A DNA stretch of 64,000 bases, taken from positions 1-64,000 of the forward strand of contig NZ_AGSX01000184.1 of the NCBI RefSeq assembly GCF_000235745.1, in the 5' to 3' direction. Position numbers and translations under genes: made by a program. Below, piece by piece: positions 25,813 through 33,609 of this stretch (its first letter is position 1; each line of letters opens with the position of its first letter). This DNA comes from Stutzerimonas stutzeri SDM-LAC (GTDB lineage: Bacteria > Pseudomonadota > Gammaproteobacteria > Pseudomonadales > Pseudomonadaceae). The notes beneath the pieces were generated by a model. It was given only the letters and a program-made list of their open reading frames with translations, made no database searches and was not told the origin of the DNA.

Positions 25813-26141
25813 TGTGTCGCCCCTGTCAGGCTAATCAGGCGGCGCTGATGATCCAGTTGGGGCCTCTCGCATAACAGACTCAGGTCTTTCGAAAAAACAC
25901 GGATCAGATGATAAGGCCAGCTGGACGAGGCGCCCTGCAATCGATGAAATACGGCTGTATGGAGCATCTTTCCTGGCCGTGACAGATTGGTTGGCAGGCC
26001 TGCGGGAATCTCCAGCGCGATCTGACTCCCGCAGCTGCGACACCAGGCCACAGCAGGAGCCAGCCATCTGATTCGATTTTTTTCAACGAATCTGCACCTG
26101 TTTCGCCGCAGTGGTCGCGGGCGATAGTCTCCGGCTGTCAC
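25809..26141 (-). CDS. Possible small ORF coupled to ccoG
   Basis: This frame of up to 110 codons, from a GTG at 26141, ends in a TGA that overlaps the ccoG ATG (ATGA), the usual sign of coupled genes. The product has W-C-R-S-C-G-S near residue 33, one half of a zinc-ribbon-like pattern, and no membrane segment. Codon use is less biased than in neighbours and I recognise no family. If the frame is not real, the 402 bases between ccoG and lrgA hold only promoters and two inverted repeats: GATTCG/CGAATC at 26070-26092 and a palindrome at 26139-26152. Confidence 0.3.
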   Translation of the reverse strand: MTAGDYRPRPLRRNRCRFVEKNRIRWLAPAVAWCRSCGSQIALEIPAGLPTNLSRPGKMLHTAVFHRLQGASSSWPYHLIRVFSKDLSLLCERPQLDHQRRLISLTGATQ

Positions 26142-26152
26142 GCCGAGGCGTG
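26139..26152. promoter_or_regulatory. Palindrome upstream of lrgAB
   Basis: CACGCCGAGGCGTG is a 14-base inverted repeat (arms CACGCC/GGCGTG around GA), 63 bases before the lrgA-type start. It may be an operator for the membrane protein pair. No regulator gene is adjacent, so this is a guess from symmetry and position only. Confidence 0.3.
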
Positions 26153-26214
26153 CTGTCGGCGGCCGTTCCCGGCATGATTACCTATTCCGTTCCGCTGTAT
26201 TAAAAGGATCCCTG

Positions 26215-26580
26215 ATGATTCTCAAAGGCCTGACCTGGCTGGTCGTGCTGCAATTGCTCGGTAGCATCATCCACCTCTCGCTGCTGCCCGCACTGCCGGG
26301 CCCGATCATTGGCATGGTGTTGCTGTTTGCTCTGTTGTTGCTGCGGCGAGGCATTCCTGAATCCATCGAGAAGACCGCTGCGCTGCTGTTGTTGTATCTG
26401 CCGTTGCTGCTCATCGTGCCGGCGGCGGGGATCATGACCAGCAGCGATGCGCTGCTCGCCGACCTGCCGGCTATTGCCGCCGGTTTGGTCCTGGCGCTGG
26501 TGGTAACCGTGCCGTTCTGTGGTTGGCTGATGCAGACGCTGATCAGAAGAATGGATCGGCAGCGGGAGGACCAGGCATGA
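26215..26580 (+). CDS. lrgA: CidA/LrgA-family membrane protein
   Basis: This 121-residue protein has four hydrophobic segments and the family motif L-P-G-P-I-I-G-M (about residues 26-33) in the second one. CidA/LrgA proteins were first described as holin-like proteins affecting murein hydrolase activity. More recent work links LrgAB-type pairs to pyruvate or glycolate transport. The start is the ATG at 26215 with AAAAGGA upstream. Its stop overlaps the ATG of the LrgB gene (ATGA, 26577-26580). The symbol is by family only; the E. coli counterparts are YohJ/YohK. Confidence 0.85.
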   Translation: MILKGLTWLVVLQLLGSIIHLSLLPALPGPIIGMVLLFALLLLRRGIPESIEKTAALLLLYLPLLLIVPAAGIMTSSDALLADLPAIAAGLVLALVVTVPFCGWLMQTLIRRMDRQREDQA

Positions 26581-27287
26581 GCGGTATCGATTGGCGCAGC
26601 GTCTGGAGCATGACGCTGGATCACCCGCTGTTCTCCGTGGGGCTCACTTTGATCGCGTTTCAGCTGGCGCTGACGCTCTATCAGCGCAGCGGCTGGCTGG
26701 TGCTGCAGCCGGTGATGGTCGGTATGCTGCTGGTGGTCGGCACGCTGTACCTGTGCGGCATCGACTATGCGAGGTATCGGGTTGATGCGTCGATGATCGC
26801 CATCCTGGTCGGCCCTGCGACCGTCGCGTTGGCGGTGCCGTTGTACCGTCACATTCGCCGCATTCAGCAGCTGTTCTGGCCCATCCTGATTACGCTGGTG
26901 AGCGGCGGGGTGCTTGGCGTTGTTCTGACGCTGACCATCGCCGGTGCGTTAGGCGCGGACCTGACCGTCTTGATGAGCCTGTCACCCAAGGCTGCAACCA
27001 TGCCGATTGCCATGCTGGTGGCCGAGCAACTGGGTGGCCTGGCGTCGCTGGCCGCCGTGTTCGTCATGCTCACCGGCGTCATCGGCACCGCCCTGGGGCC
27101 GTTGCTGCTGGGCTGGGCGGGCGTCGATCACCCGGCGGCGCGAGGCTTGAGTTACGGCATCAACGCACACGCCATCGGCACGGCCCGGGCGCTGGAGGAG
27201 GGGGACGAATGTGGCGCCTTCGCCGCGCTGGGCATGAGCTTGCTGGGCATTCTGATCGCGCTGTTCTTGCCGCTGGCGCTGGGCTGA
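26577..27287 (+). CDS. lrgB: LrgB-family membrane protein
   Basis: This 236-residue polytopic membrane protein of the LrgB/CidB/YohK family has about six helices. Typical segments are L-S-P-K-A-A-T-M-P-I-A near residues 137-147 and S-Y-G-I-N-A-H-A-I-G-T-A-R-A near 191-204. It works with the LrgA-type protein encoded just before it; the four-base overlap implies coupled translation. The role, whether control of autolysis or transport of small carboxylates, is not settled and the sequence does not decide. A longer frame from 26523 lies inside the preceding gene and is not used. Confidence 0.9.
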   Translation: MSGIDWRSVWSMTLDHPLFSVGLTLIAFQLALTLYQRSGWLVLQPVMVGMLLVVGTLYLCGIDYARYRVDASMIAILVGPATVALAVPLYRHIRRIQQLFWPILITLVSGGVLGVVLTLTIAGALGADLTVLMSLSPKAATMPIAMLVAEQLGGLASLAAVFVMLTGVIGTALGPLLLGWAGVDHPAARGLSYGINAHAIGTARALEEGDECGAFAALGMSLLGILIALFLPLALG

Positions 27288-27366
27288 CGCTGTTTTGCTG
27301 CCTCATAGCTGTTGCGATTGTTTCGGCTACGCCTACGCTTAGGACTTCCATCTCAGGAGCGAACCC

Positions 27367-28242
27367 ATGTTCGAGCAGTTCCAGCGTAGCGAGTGCGAAG
27401 TCAATGGCGTTCGGATCAACTATCGGAAGGGCGGCTCCGGTCCGCCCCTGCTCCTGCTGCACGGCTACCCGCAAACCCATGTGATCTGGCACGAAATCGC
27501 CGATCAGCTGGCTGAACGCTTTACCGTAGTGGCGGCGGACCTGCGTGGTTACGGCGATAGCAGCAAGCCCGACGGCGGCGAGGACCACGTCGCCTACAGC
27601 AAGCGCGAAATGGCGCGGGATCAAGTCGAGCTGATGCGCTCCCTGGGCTTCGAACGCTTCGATATTCTCGCCCATGATCGCGGTGCGCGCGTCAGCCATC
27701 GGCTGGCGATGGATCATCCTGAGGCGGTACGGAGAATGATCCTGCTGGACATTGCGCCGACCCTGGCCATGTACAGCCAGACCGATGAAACCTTCGCGCG
27801 TGCTTATTGGCACTGGTTCTTTCTGATCCGCCCGGCGCCGCTGCCGGAAACCCTGCTCGAAGCGAACCCCGAGCTCGTGCTGCAAAGCGCCGTGGCGACT
27901 CGTGTCGATCATGTGCACCCATTCGCTGAGGCGGCTTATGCCGAATACCTGCGTTGCATGAAACTGCCCGGCACCATCCACGCGTTCTGCGAGGACTATC
28001 GAGCCAGTGCCGGTATCGACCTTGAGCATGACCGTGCTGATCGCTCCGCTGGCCGAGTGATCCAGGTGCCGTTGCTGGTGCTCTGGGGCGCGCGCGGTGT
28101 TATTGAGCGATGCTTCGATCCGCTGAAGGAATGGCGTGCGGTGGCGCAGGATGTGCGGGGCAGGGCGTTGCCGGCAGGCCACTATTTGCCTGAGGAAGTT
28201 CCCGAGTTGCTTCTGGAAGAAGTGTTGGCTTTTCTCGGCTGA
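27367..28242 (+). CDS. Alpha/beta hydrolase, haloacetate dehalogenase-like
   Basis: This 291-residue alpha/beta-fold hydrolase is closely related to fluoroacetate dehalogenases. The nucleophile elbow A-H-D-R-G-A-R has Asp104 in place of Ser, followed by Arg105 and Arg108, matching the carboxylate-binding pair of that family. Asp128 and the His of G-H-Y-L-P near residue 273 complete the triad. The halide pocket H-W (149-150) and C-E-D-Y-R (Tyr214) is also present. These positions keep the spacing of the known enzyme. Activity on a natural halo-acid is inferred; a generic epoxide or ester hydrolase role cannot be ruled out. It is a single gene. Confidence 0.8.
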   Translation: MFEQFQRSECEVNGVRINYRKGGSGPPLLLLHGYPQTHVIWHEIADQLAERFTVVAADLRGYGDSSKPDGGEDHVAYSKREMARDQVELMRSLGFERFDILAHDRGARVSHRLAMDHPEAVRRMILLDIAPTLAMYSQTDETFARAYWHWFFLIRPAPLPETLLEANPELVLQSAVATRVDHVHPFAEAAYAEYLRCMKLPGTIHAFCEDYRASAGIDLEHDRADRSAGRVIQVPLLVLWGARGVIERCFDPLKEWRAVAQDVRGRALPAGHYLPEEVPELLLEEVLAFLG

Positions 28243-28380
28243 CGGGTTAACCAAAATGTATCGAATTTTGCGATTGGTTTGTGCTGAATAATCCAACCAT
28301 GTACTCGTCAATCCAATAGAAGATGACTTCATTCCGCCGCTCGGCGCTACCTCGAGCGGCACGACTTTGAGGCTTCTGTA

Positions 28381-29079
28381 ATGATCGATATTCGTCCCCG
28401 CGCGGACCTTGGCGCTGCTCAACACGGATGGCTGGATACGCGTCACCACTTCTCGTTCGCTGAATACCACGATCCGGCGCGCATGCACTGGGGCCATCTA
28501 CGTGTCTGGAATGACGACAGCATCGCGCCGCATTCCGGCTTCCCGACCCATCCGCACCGGGACATGGAAATCATCACCTATGTACGCAAGGGTGCGATCA
28601 CCCACGAGGACAGCCTCGGTAACCGCGGGCGGACCGTGGCGGGTGATGTTCAGGTGATGAGCGCTGGCACCGGCATCGCCCACAGCGAATTCAATCTTGA
28701 AGACGAAACCACCGAGATCTTCCAGATCTGGATCTATCCGGACCAGTCCGGCTTACCGCCCGCCTGGGGCACACGGCCGTTTCCAGCAGGCGACCGGGCT
28801 GGCAGCTTCGTCACTCTGGCCAGCGGCATGGCCGAAGACGGCGACGCCCTGCCCATACGAGCCGATGCCCGTCTGGTTGCCGCGACACTTTCGGCAGGTC
28901 AGGTTGCCGAGTACGACATTGGCCCGGACCGGAAGGTCTACCTGGTGCCTGCCAGCGGGCGTATCGCAGTAGGTGAGCGAGTTGCGGCTGCAGGTGATGG
29001 CGTCGCAGTGCGAGATGAGGCGCGGCTGAGCATCAAGGCTTTGGGGGACAGTGAAATCGTGCTGATCGACGTGCGCTGA
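28381..29079 (+). CDS. Pirin-family bicupin protein
   Basis: This 232-residue protein has two cupin domains. The metal site of the first is visible: P-T-H-P-H-R-D-M-E (two His and Glu, about residues 56-64) and G-I-A-H-S-E-F (His and Glu, about 99-105), the pattern of pirin and YhhW, which binds Fe and shows quercetin dioxygenase activity in E. coli. The in vivo role is unclear. A separate AT-rich 138-base leader (28243-28380) probably holds its promoter. wrbA follows after 54 bases, and pirin and WrbA are both linked to quinone or redox stress, so they may form one operon. Confidence 0.9.
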   Translation: MIDIRPRADLGAAQHGWLDTRHHFSFAEYHDPARMHWGHLRVWNDDSIAPHSGFPTHPHRDMEIITYVRKGAITHEDSLGNRGRTVAGDVQVMSAGTGIAHSEFNLEDETTEIFQIWIYPDQSGLPPAWGTRPFPAGDRAGSFVTLASGMAEDGDALPIRADARLVAATLSAGQVAEYDIGPDRKVYLVPASGRIAVGERVAAAGDGVAVRDEARLSIKALGDSEIVLIDVR

Positions 29080-29133
29080 ACCTGGCGACTCCCAGTAGCA
29101 AACCGAAAACCAACCCAGAAAGAGGAAACCAAA

Positions 29134-29733
29134 ATGGCGAAGATTCTCGTGTTGTACCACTCAATGTATGGCCACATCGAAACCATGGCCAACGCGGTTG
29201 CCGAAGGTGCCCGCCGTGTTGACGGCGCTGAGGTGACTATCAAGCGCGTGCCGGAAACCATGCCGCAGGACGCGTTCAAGAATGCCGGCGGCAAGGTCGA
29301 TCAGCAGGCACCGATCGCCAGCCCGACGGAGCTGGCCGACTACGATGCGATCATCTTTGGCACGCCGACCCGCTTCGGCAACATGTCGAGCCAGATGCGC
29401 ACCTTCCTCGACCAGACCGGTGGCCTCTGGGCCAAGGGCGCGCTGCATGGCAAGGTCGCCAGCGTATTTACCTCGACCGGCACCGGCGGCGGCCAGGAAA
29501 TGACGATCACGTCCACCTGGACCACTCTGGCCCACCACGGAATGATCATCGTGCCGACCGGATACGGTATTGGCGAGTTCTTCGATATTTCCGAAATGAA
29601 CGGCGGAACGCCTTACGGCGCTTCGACTATCGCTGGCGGTGATGGCTCGCGTCAGCCTTCGAACAAGGAGCTGACCATTGCCCGCTATCAGGGCGAGCTA
29701 GTGGCTCAGACCACGGTGAAGCTGAAAGGCTGA
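29134..29733 (+). CDS. wrbA: NAD(P)H:quinone oxidoreductase WrbA
   Basis: This 199-residue flavodoxin-like enzyme carries out two-electron reduction of quinones, which avoids semiquinone radicals. The FMN phosphate loop reads L-Y-H-S-M-Y-G-H (about 7-14). P-T-R-F-G-N-M (about 76-82) and S-T-G-T-G-G-G-Q-E (about 113-121) contact FMN, as in E. coli WrbA. Length is normal for the family. It has AGAGGA upstream of the ATG. Confidence 0.96.
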   Translation: MAKILVLYHSMYGHIETMANAVAEGARRVDGAEVTIKRVPETMPQDAFKNAGGKVDQQAPIASPTELADYDAIIFGTPTRFGNMSSQMRTFLDQTGGLWAKGALHGKVASVFTSTGTGGGQEMTITSTWTTLAHHGMIIVPTGYGIGEFFDISEMNGGTPYGASTIAGGDGSRQPSNKELTIARYQGELVAQTTVKLKG

Positions 29734-29746
29734 TCGACTGCCCATG

Positions 29747-29775
29747 GTGCCGAGGCGGCTTGGCTCGCCCGGCAC
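29747..29775. terminator. Hairpin between wrbA and a convergent GNAT gene
   Basis: GTGCCG-A-GGCG (29747-29757) pairs with CGCC-CGGCAC (29766-29775), ten pairs with one bulged A. It lies 13 bases after the wrbA stop and just before the end of the convergent gene. There is no T-run. Confidence 0.4.
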
Positions 29776-29789
29776 TCGGCGGCCCGCAA

Positions 29790-30275
29790 TCAATCGTTGC
29801 GCAGCAGCCCGTACATCAGTTCGTCGACATAATCGGAGTCGCTGGCACGTTTGTAGGCTGCCCGCTGGGTACCCTCGTGGACAAAGCCCAGGCGTTCATA
29901 AAACGCGATGGCACGGCGATTGTCCGCCTCAACTGTCAGCTCGATCCGGGTGATGCCCGCTTGCCACAGCCGCGAGATCGCGTCCTGCATCATCGCAACG
30001 GCGACACCCCGACCTTGCGCTTCCGGCGCCACGGCCAAGGTTCCCAGGTAGGCCACATGGGCGGTGCGCCCGACATGCCGCTGCGCCTGGTAGAAGCCCA
30101 TCACTTCGCCGTCGACCTCGTACAGGTAGAAACAGCCGCTCTCGAACAGCGGGTCGAACACCTTGCTGAAAGCCGCGCGTGGCATCGGCTCGAAGCCGAG
30201 GAAAGGCACCACCCATTCGTGCATGTAGATGTCGTAGATGCGATCGAAATCGGCAGGGACAACCAGTCGGCGCAT
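29790..30275 (-). CDS. GNAT-family N-acetyltransferase
   Basis: This 161-residue acetyltransferase has the acetyl-CoA motif in L-A-V-A-P-E-A-Q-G-R-G-V-A (about residues 81-93), N-R-R-A-I-A-F-Y-E-R-L-G-F (about 124-136) and the family-typical N-terminal 'R-x-x-x-P-x-D'. The substrate is unknown. The start is the ATG at 30275; the upstream extension of the frame overlaps the helicase gene and is not used. It sits 10 bases downstream of the SNF2-type helicase on the same strand, so the two may be co-transcribed. Confidence 0.85.
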   Translation of the reverse strand: MRRLVVPADFDRIYDIYMHEWVVPFLGFEPMPRAAFSKVFDPLFESGCFYLYEVDGEVMGFYQAQRHVGRTAHVAYLGTLAVAPEAQGRGVAVAMMQDAISRLWQAGITRIELTVEADNRRAIAFYERLGFVHEGTQRAAYKRASDSDYVDELMYGLLRND

Positions 30276-30285
30276 GTCCGTTCTC

Positions 30286-33200
30286 CTAGGGCAGCGGCGC
30301 GAACAGCGCTTCGATATCTCCGGGTTCCAGTTGCCAGCCGCCGCTGTCACCGGCATCCAGCACGCCTGCCGCGAGGTCGGCTTTGCGTTGCTGCAATTGC
30401 TGAATCTTCTCTTCCACGGTGGCCCGGGCGATCAGCTTGTAGACGAACACCGGCTTGTCCTGGCCGATGCGGTGGGCGCGGTCGGTGGCCTGGTTTTCCG
30501 CGGCCGGGTTCCACCAGGGATCGTAATGAATCACGGTGTCCGCTGCGGTCAGGTTCAGCCCTGTGCCACCGGCTTTGAGGCTGATCAGAAACAGCGGGAC
30601 TTCTCCGTTCTGGAACCGCTCGACGGGCGTGCGACGGTCCTTGGTTTCGCCGGTGATCTGAACGTAGTCGATGGTGCGGCTCTGCAACTCTTGTTCAATC
30701 AACGCGAGCATCGAGGTGAACTGTGAAAACAACAGGATTCGCCGGCCTTCGGCGAGCAGTTCGGTCAGCATCTCCATCAGGCTGTCGAGCTTGCCGGATG
30801 TGCCGCCACGGACTGGCCGGGCTGCTTCGCCCTTGACCAGGCGCAGGTCGCAGCAGACCTGGCGCAGCTTGAGCAGCGCGTCGAGAATGACGATCTGGCT
30901 GCGCGCCAGGCCTTTGCGGTCGATCTCCTCGCGGACCTTGCTGTCCATGGCCAGTCGTACGGTTTCATAGAGGTCACGCTGAGCCGGGCTGAGTTCGATC
31001 CAGTGCAGGATCTCGGTTTTCGGCGGCAGCTCCTGAGCGACCTGTTCTTTACGGCGCCTGAGCAGGAAGGGTTTTATCCGCTTGATGAGATGTTCCAGTC
31101 GTTCGGCGTCGCCGTGTTTCTCGATGGGCGTGCGGTAGTCCCGGTTGAATTGCTTGGTATCACCCAGCCAGCCGGGCATGAGGAAATGAAACAGCGACCA
31201 GAGCTCGCCTAGATGATTTTCCAGCGGCGTTCCGGTGAGGCAGAGGCGCTGGCGGGCATCCAGCCGTCCGGCAGCTTGCGCCGCCTTGCTGCTGGCATTC
31301 TTGATGTTCTGAGCCTCATCGAGCACCAGCACATGCAGCGGGACTTCTGCGAGCAGGTCGATATCTCGGGGCAACAGTGCGTAGGTGGTGAGCAGCAGAT
31401 CGTAGTCGCCCAGGTGCTGGAAGAGCTGTCGGCGCGTCGTCCCGTGCAGGGTCGCAACGCTCAGCGATGGCGCAAAACGGGCCGCTTCATCCTGCCAATT
31501 GGGGATGAGCGTGGTGGGCATCACCACGAGCGAGGGCCGGTCCAGCTTGCCGGCTTGCTTCTCCAGCAACAGGTGGGCGAGTGTCTGCAAGGTTTTACCC
31601 AGGCCCATGTCGTCGCCCAGAATGCCGCCGACTTCCAGGGTCCGTAACGTTTGCATCCAGCGCACACCGTCCAGCTGGTAGGGGCGCAACGTTGCGTTCA
31701 AACCCTGCAGAGGGCGGATGTCTTCTTCGCGGTAATCGCGAAGTCGCTGGGCGAAATTCCGCAGGTACTCGCCGCCATTCCATTGCAAGGGCAGCGAATC
31801 CAGCTCTGCCAGCCGGGCTGCATCGGATCGCTCCAATCGCAGGTGTTCGCCGCTTGGCTGTTCCTGCAGATAAAGCTCGGAAAGTGTCGCAAGGATGGGC
31901 TTCAAACGACCAAATGGCAGCAATACCTGTAACGGCTGCTCATCATCGTTACGGCGTCGGTCAAGTTGTACCCGCAGGGTCTCGTCGTCGCTGCGTTGCG
32001 CCAGCGCGTGTGCTGAAAGTAGGGCCGGGTTGCGTCTGATCAGGCTGAGCAGCACCGGCAACAGACTGATCCGCTCGCCTTCGACGATGATGCCCAGTTC
32101 CAGGTCGAACCAGCTGTGCTCGGGTGGCTCGTCGACCTCGGCGTACCAGGCATCAATCGGCGTCAGGTCATAGGCGAATCCGGGCTGCATGACGACCTGC
32201 CAGCCTTGCTCGCGAAGCGGGGCGAGCTGGATTTGCGTGAAGTTCAGCCAGGCCGCCTCGTTCGGCAGCTCGAACATCTCTGCCGAGTCCTTGGGAAGCG
32301 CCAGGCTCTGACGCAGGGCAGGTCGGAAACCCAGTTGCTGCAACAGCTGGCGCAGCGACTGTTCCGCGTCTGGCTGGCGCGCGATGCTCAACACGCGGGC
32401 GCCTTCGGTCTGGCGTACGCGCTGGCCTGGCTTGGCTTTGCCGTGAACCTGGGTGCGGCCATAGAGGAAGCTCAGCCCGGCACGGTGCTGGTGCTCGCTG
32501 ACCATTCGCCCGCTGCTGGGCTGATAGTTGACCGCCTGATGACTGCCGAGGCTTAAGTGGGGCAGGGGGAGCAGGTCATCAACCCGGTGTTCTTCAGGCT
32601 TGGCGGGGGCCGGCAGCTGGGGGGCGATTTCATGCAGCGTCAGGCTGAACAGGGCGGCCTGGGCGGACGGCACCGCAGGTGCATCGAGAAGGTGGCGGGC
32701 CAGTGATGTCGGCAGGCCGTGCTCGACCAAGCCCAGTTCGTTCCGAGTCCTGTCGATGTAGTACAGCGGGTCTACTGCCGTAATCAGCTCGCCGTCGGTG
32801 TCGGCCATGTCCAGGCCAGGCTTGAAGCTGCCATCGGATTGCTCGTTCCAGCTGAAGCGTGCCTGGCGGGTTCTTCCGGGCTGCAGAGGTGGCTGGTCCC
32901 AGCTGAGAAAGGCGCGACCGGTCTGGAGAATCAGCCGCAGGGTTTCTCCGCCGTTTTCTCCATTCGGGTTGAACCCGTTACCTGACGTGCGGCCCAGCGT
33001 AACCAGTGCAGCAATGCGTAGATCCAGCGGCTGCATGAAGCTTGGCTGGCGAAAGCTGGCCTCACGCAGACCGTAGTAGGGCTGTCGCTCGCCCCAGGTG
33101 CCGTCTTTGTGCTGGCGCGCTTTGTGGACCTCTATGGAGAAGTCAGGGCATAACAAATAGTGCAGGCACCAGCCTTGGCCGGCTTGGAGGTTGTCGCCCA

Positions 33201-33570
33201 ACGCCTGCGGGAGCTGCGATAGCCACTGTTCCAGCCGGTCAGTGAAGCGCTCACCGGACTGCTCGCTCTGCTTGGCGGGCAAGCGCTCGGATTGCGCTTC
33301 GAGAGTCGCGATCAGGGCTACGCAATGTTTGCAGTTACGACCAACCGGGCAGTTGCAGATGCAGCTGAGCCGGCCGTCGCGGGACAACTCAAGCGACTGA
33401 CGGTAGACGCTGCCTGCTGAACCGCGGCATGTCGCCTCAACGTACCGCGAGTCCTCGCGCACAATCCGGATGCGGTTCTCCGCTGCGTACTGCTGGCCCC
33501 TGGCGATTGCGTTTTCAGAAAACGGTAATCGCCACGCGGCTGGCAGGTTGGGGAGAAAGTCACCCTGCAT
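30286..33570 (-). CDS. SNF2-family DEAD/DEAH helicase with SWIM zinc finger
   Basis: This large 1094-residue ATPase has a SWIM-type zinc finger near residues 60-85 (C-I-C-N-C-P-V-G-R-N-C-K-H-C), a middle region of no known domain, then an SNF2 helicase core. The Walker A motif is G-D-D-M-G-L-G-K-T near 653, the Walker B box is D-E-A-Q near 750, and the C-terminal helicase lobe carries L-K-A-G-G-T-G-L-N-L and D-R-A-H-R-I-G-Q. Proteins of this build in Pseudomonas resemble RapA/HepA-like translocases, but the cellular role is not known. It lies 39 bases after mfd on the same strand. Confidence 0.92.
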   Translation of the reverse strand: MQGDFLPNLPAAWRLPFSENAIARGQQYAAENRIRIVREDSRYVEATCRGSAGSVYRQSLELSRDGRLSCICNCPVGRNCKHCVALIATLEAQSERLPAKQSEQSGERFTDRLEQWLSQLPQALGDNLQAGQGWCLHYLLCPDFSIEVHKARQHKDGTWGERQPYYGLREASFRQPSFMQPLDLRIAALVTLGRTSGNGFNPNGENGGETLRLILQTGRAFLSWDQPPLQPGRTRQARFSWNEQSDGSFKPGLDMADTDGELITAVDPLYYIDRTRNELGLVEHGLPTSLARHLLDAPAVPSAQAALFSLTLHEIAPQLPAPAKPEEHRVDDLLPLPHLSLGSHQAVNYQPSSGRMVSEHQHRAGLSFLYGRTQVHGKAKPGQRVRQTEGARVLSIARQPDAEQSLRQLLQQLGFRPALRQSLALPKDSAEMFELPNEAAWLNFTQIQLAPLREQGWQVVMQPGFAYDLTPIDAWYAEVDEPPEHSWFDLELGIIVEGERISLLPVLLSLIRRNPALLSAHALAQRSDDETLRVQLDRRRNDDEQPLQVLLPFGRLKPILATLSELYLQEQPSGEHLRLERSDAARLAELDSLPLQWNGGEYLRNFAQRLRDYREEDIRPLQGLNATLRPYQLDGVRWMQTLRTLEVGGILGDDMGLGKTLQTLAHLLLEKQAGKLDRPSLVVMPTTLIPNWQDEAARFAPSLSVATLHGTTRRQLFQHLGDYDLLLTTYALLPRDIDLLAEVPLHVLVLDEAQNIKNASSKAAQAAGRLDARQRLCLTGTPLENHLGELWSLFHFLMPGWLGDTKQFNRDYRTPIEKHGDAERLEHLIKRIKPFLLRRRKEQVAQELPPKTEILHWIELSPAQRDLYETVRLAMDSKVREEIDRKGLARSQIVILDALLKLRQVCCDLRLVKGEAARPVRGGTSGKLDSLMEMLTELLAEGRRILLFSQFTSMLALIEQELQSRTIDYVQITGETKDRRTPVERFQNGEVPLFLISLKAGGTGLNLTAADTVIHYDPWWNPAAENQATDRAHRIGQDKPVFVYKLIARATVEEKIQQLQQRKADLAAGVLDAGDSGGWQLEPGDIEALFAPLP

Positions 33571-33609
33571 CGGTGGGTCGGATGGCGAACACGGGCGTCT
33601 TCGACATCG

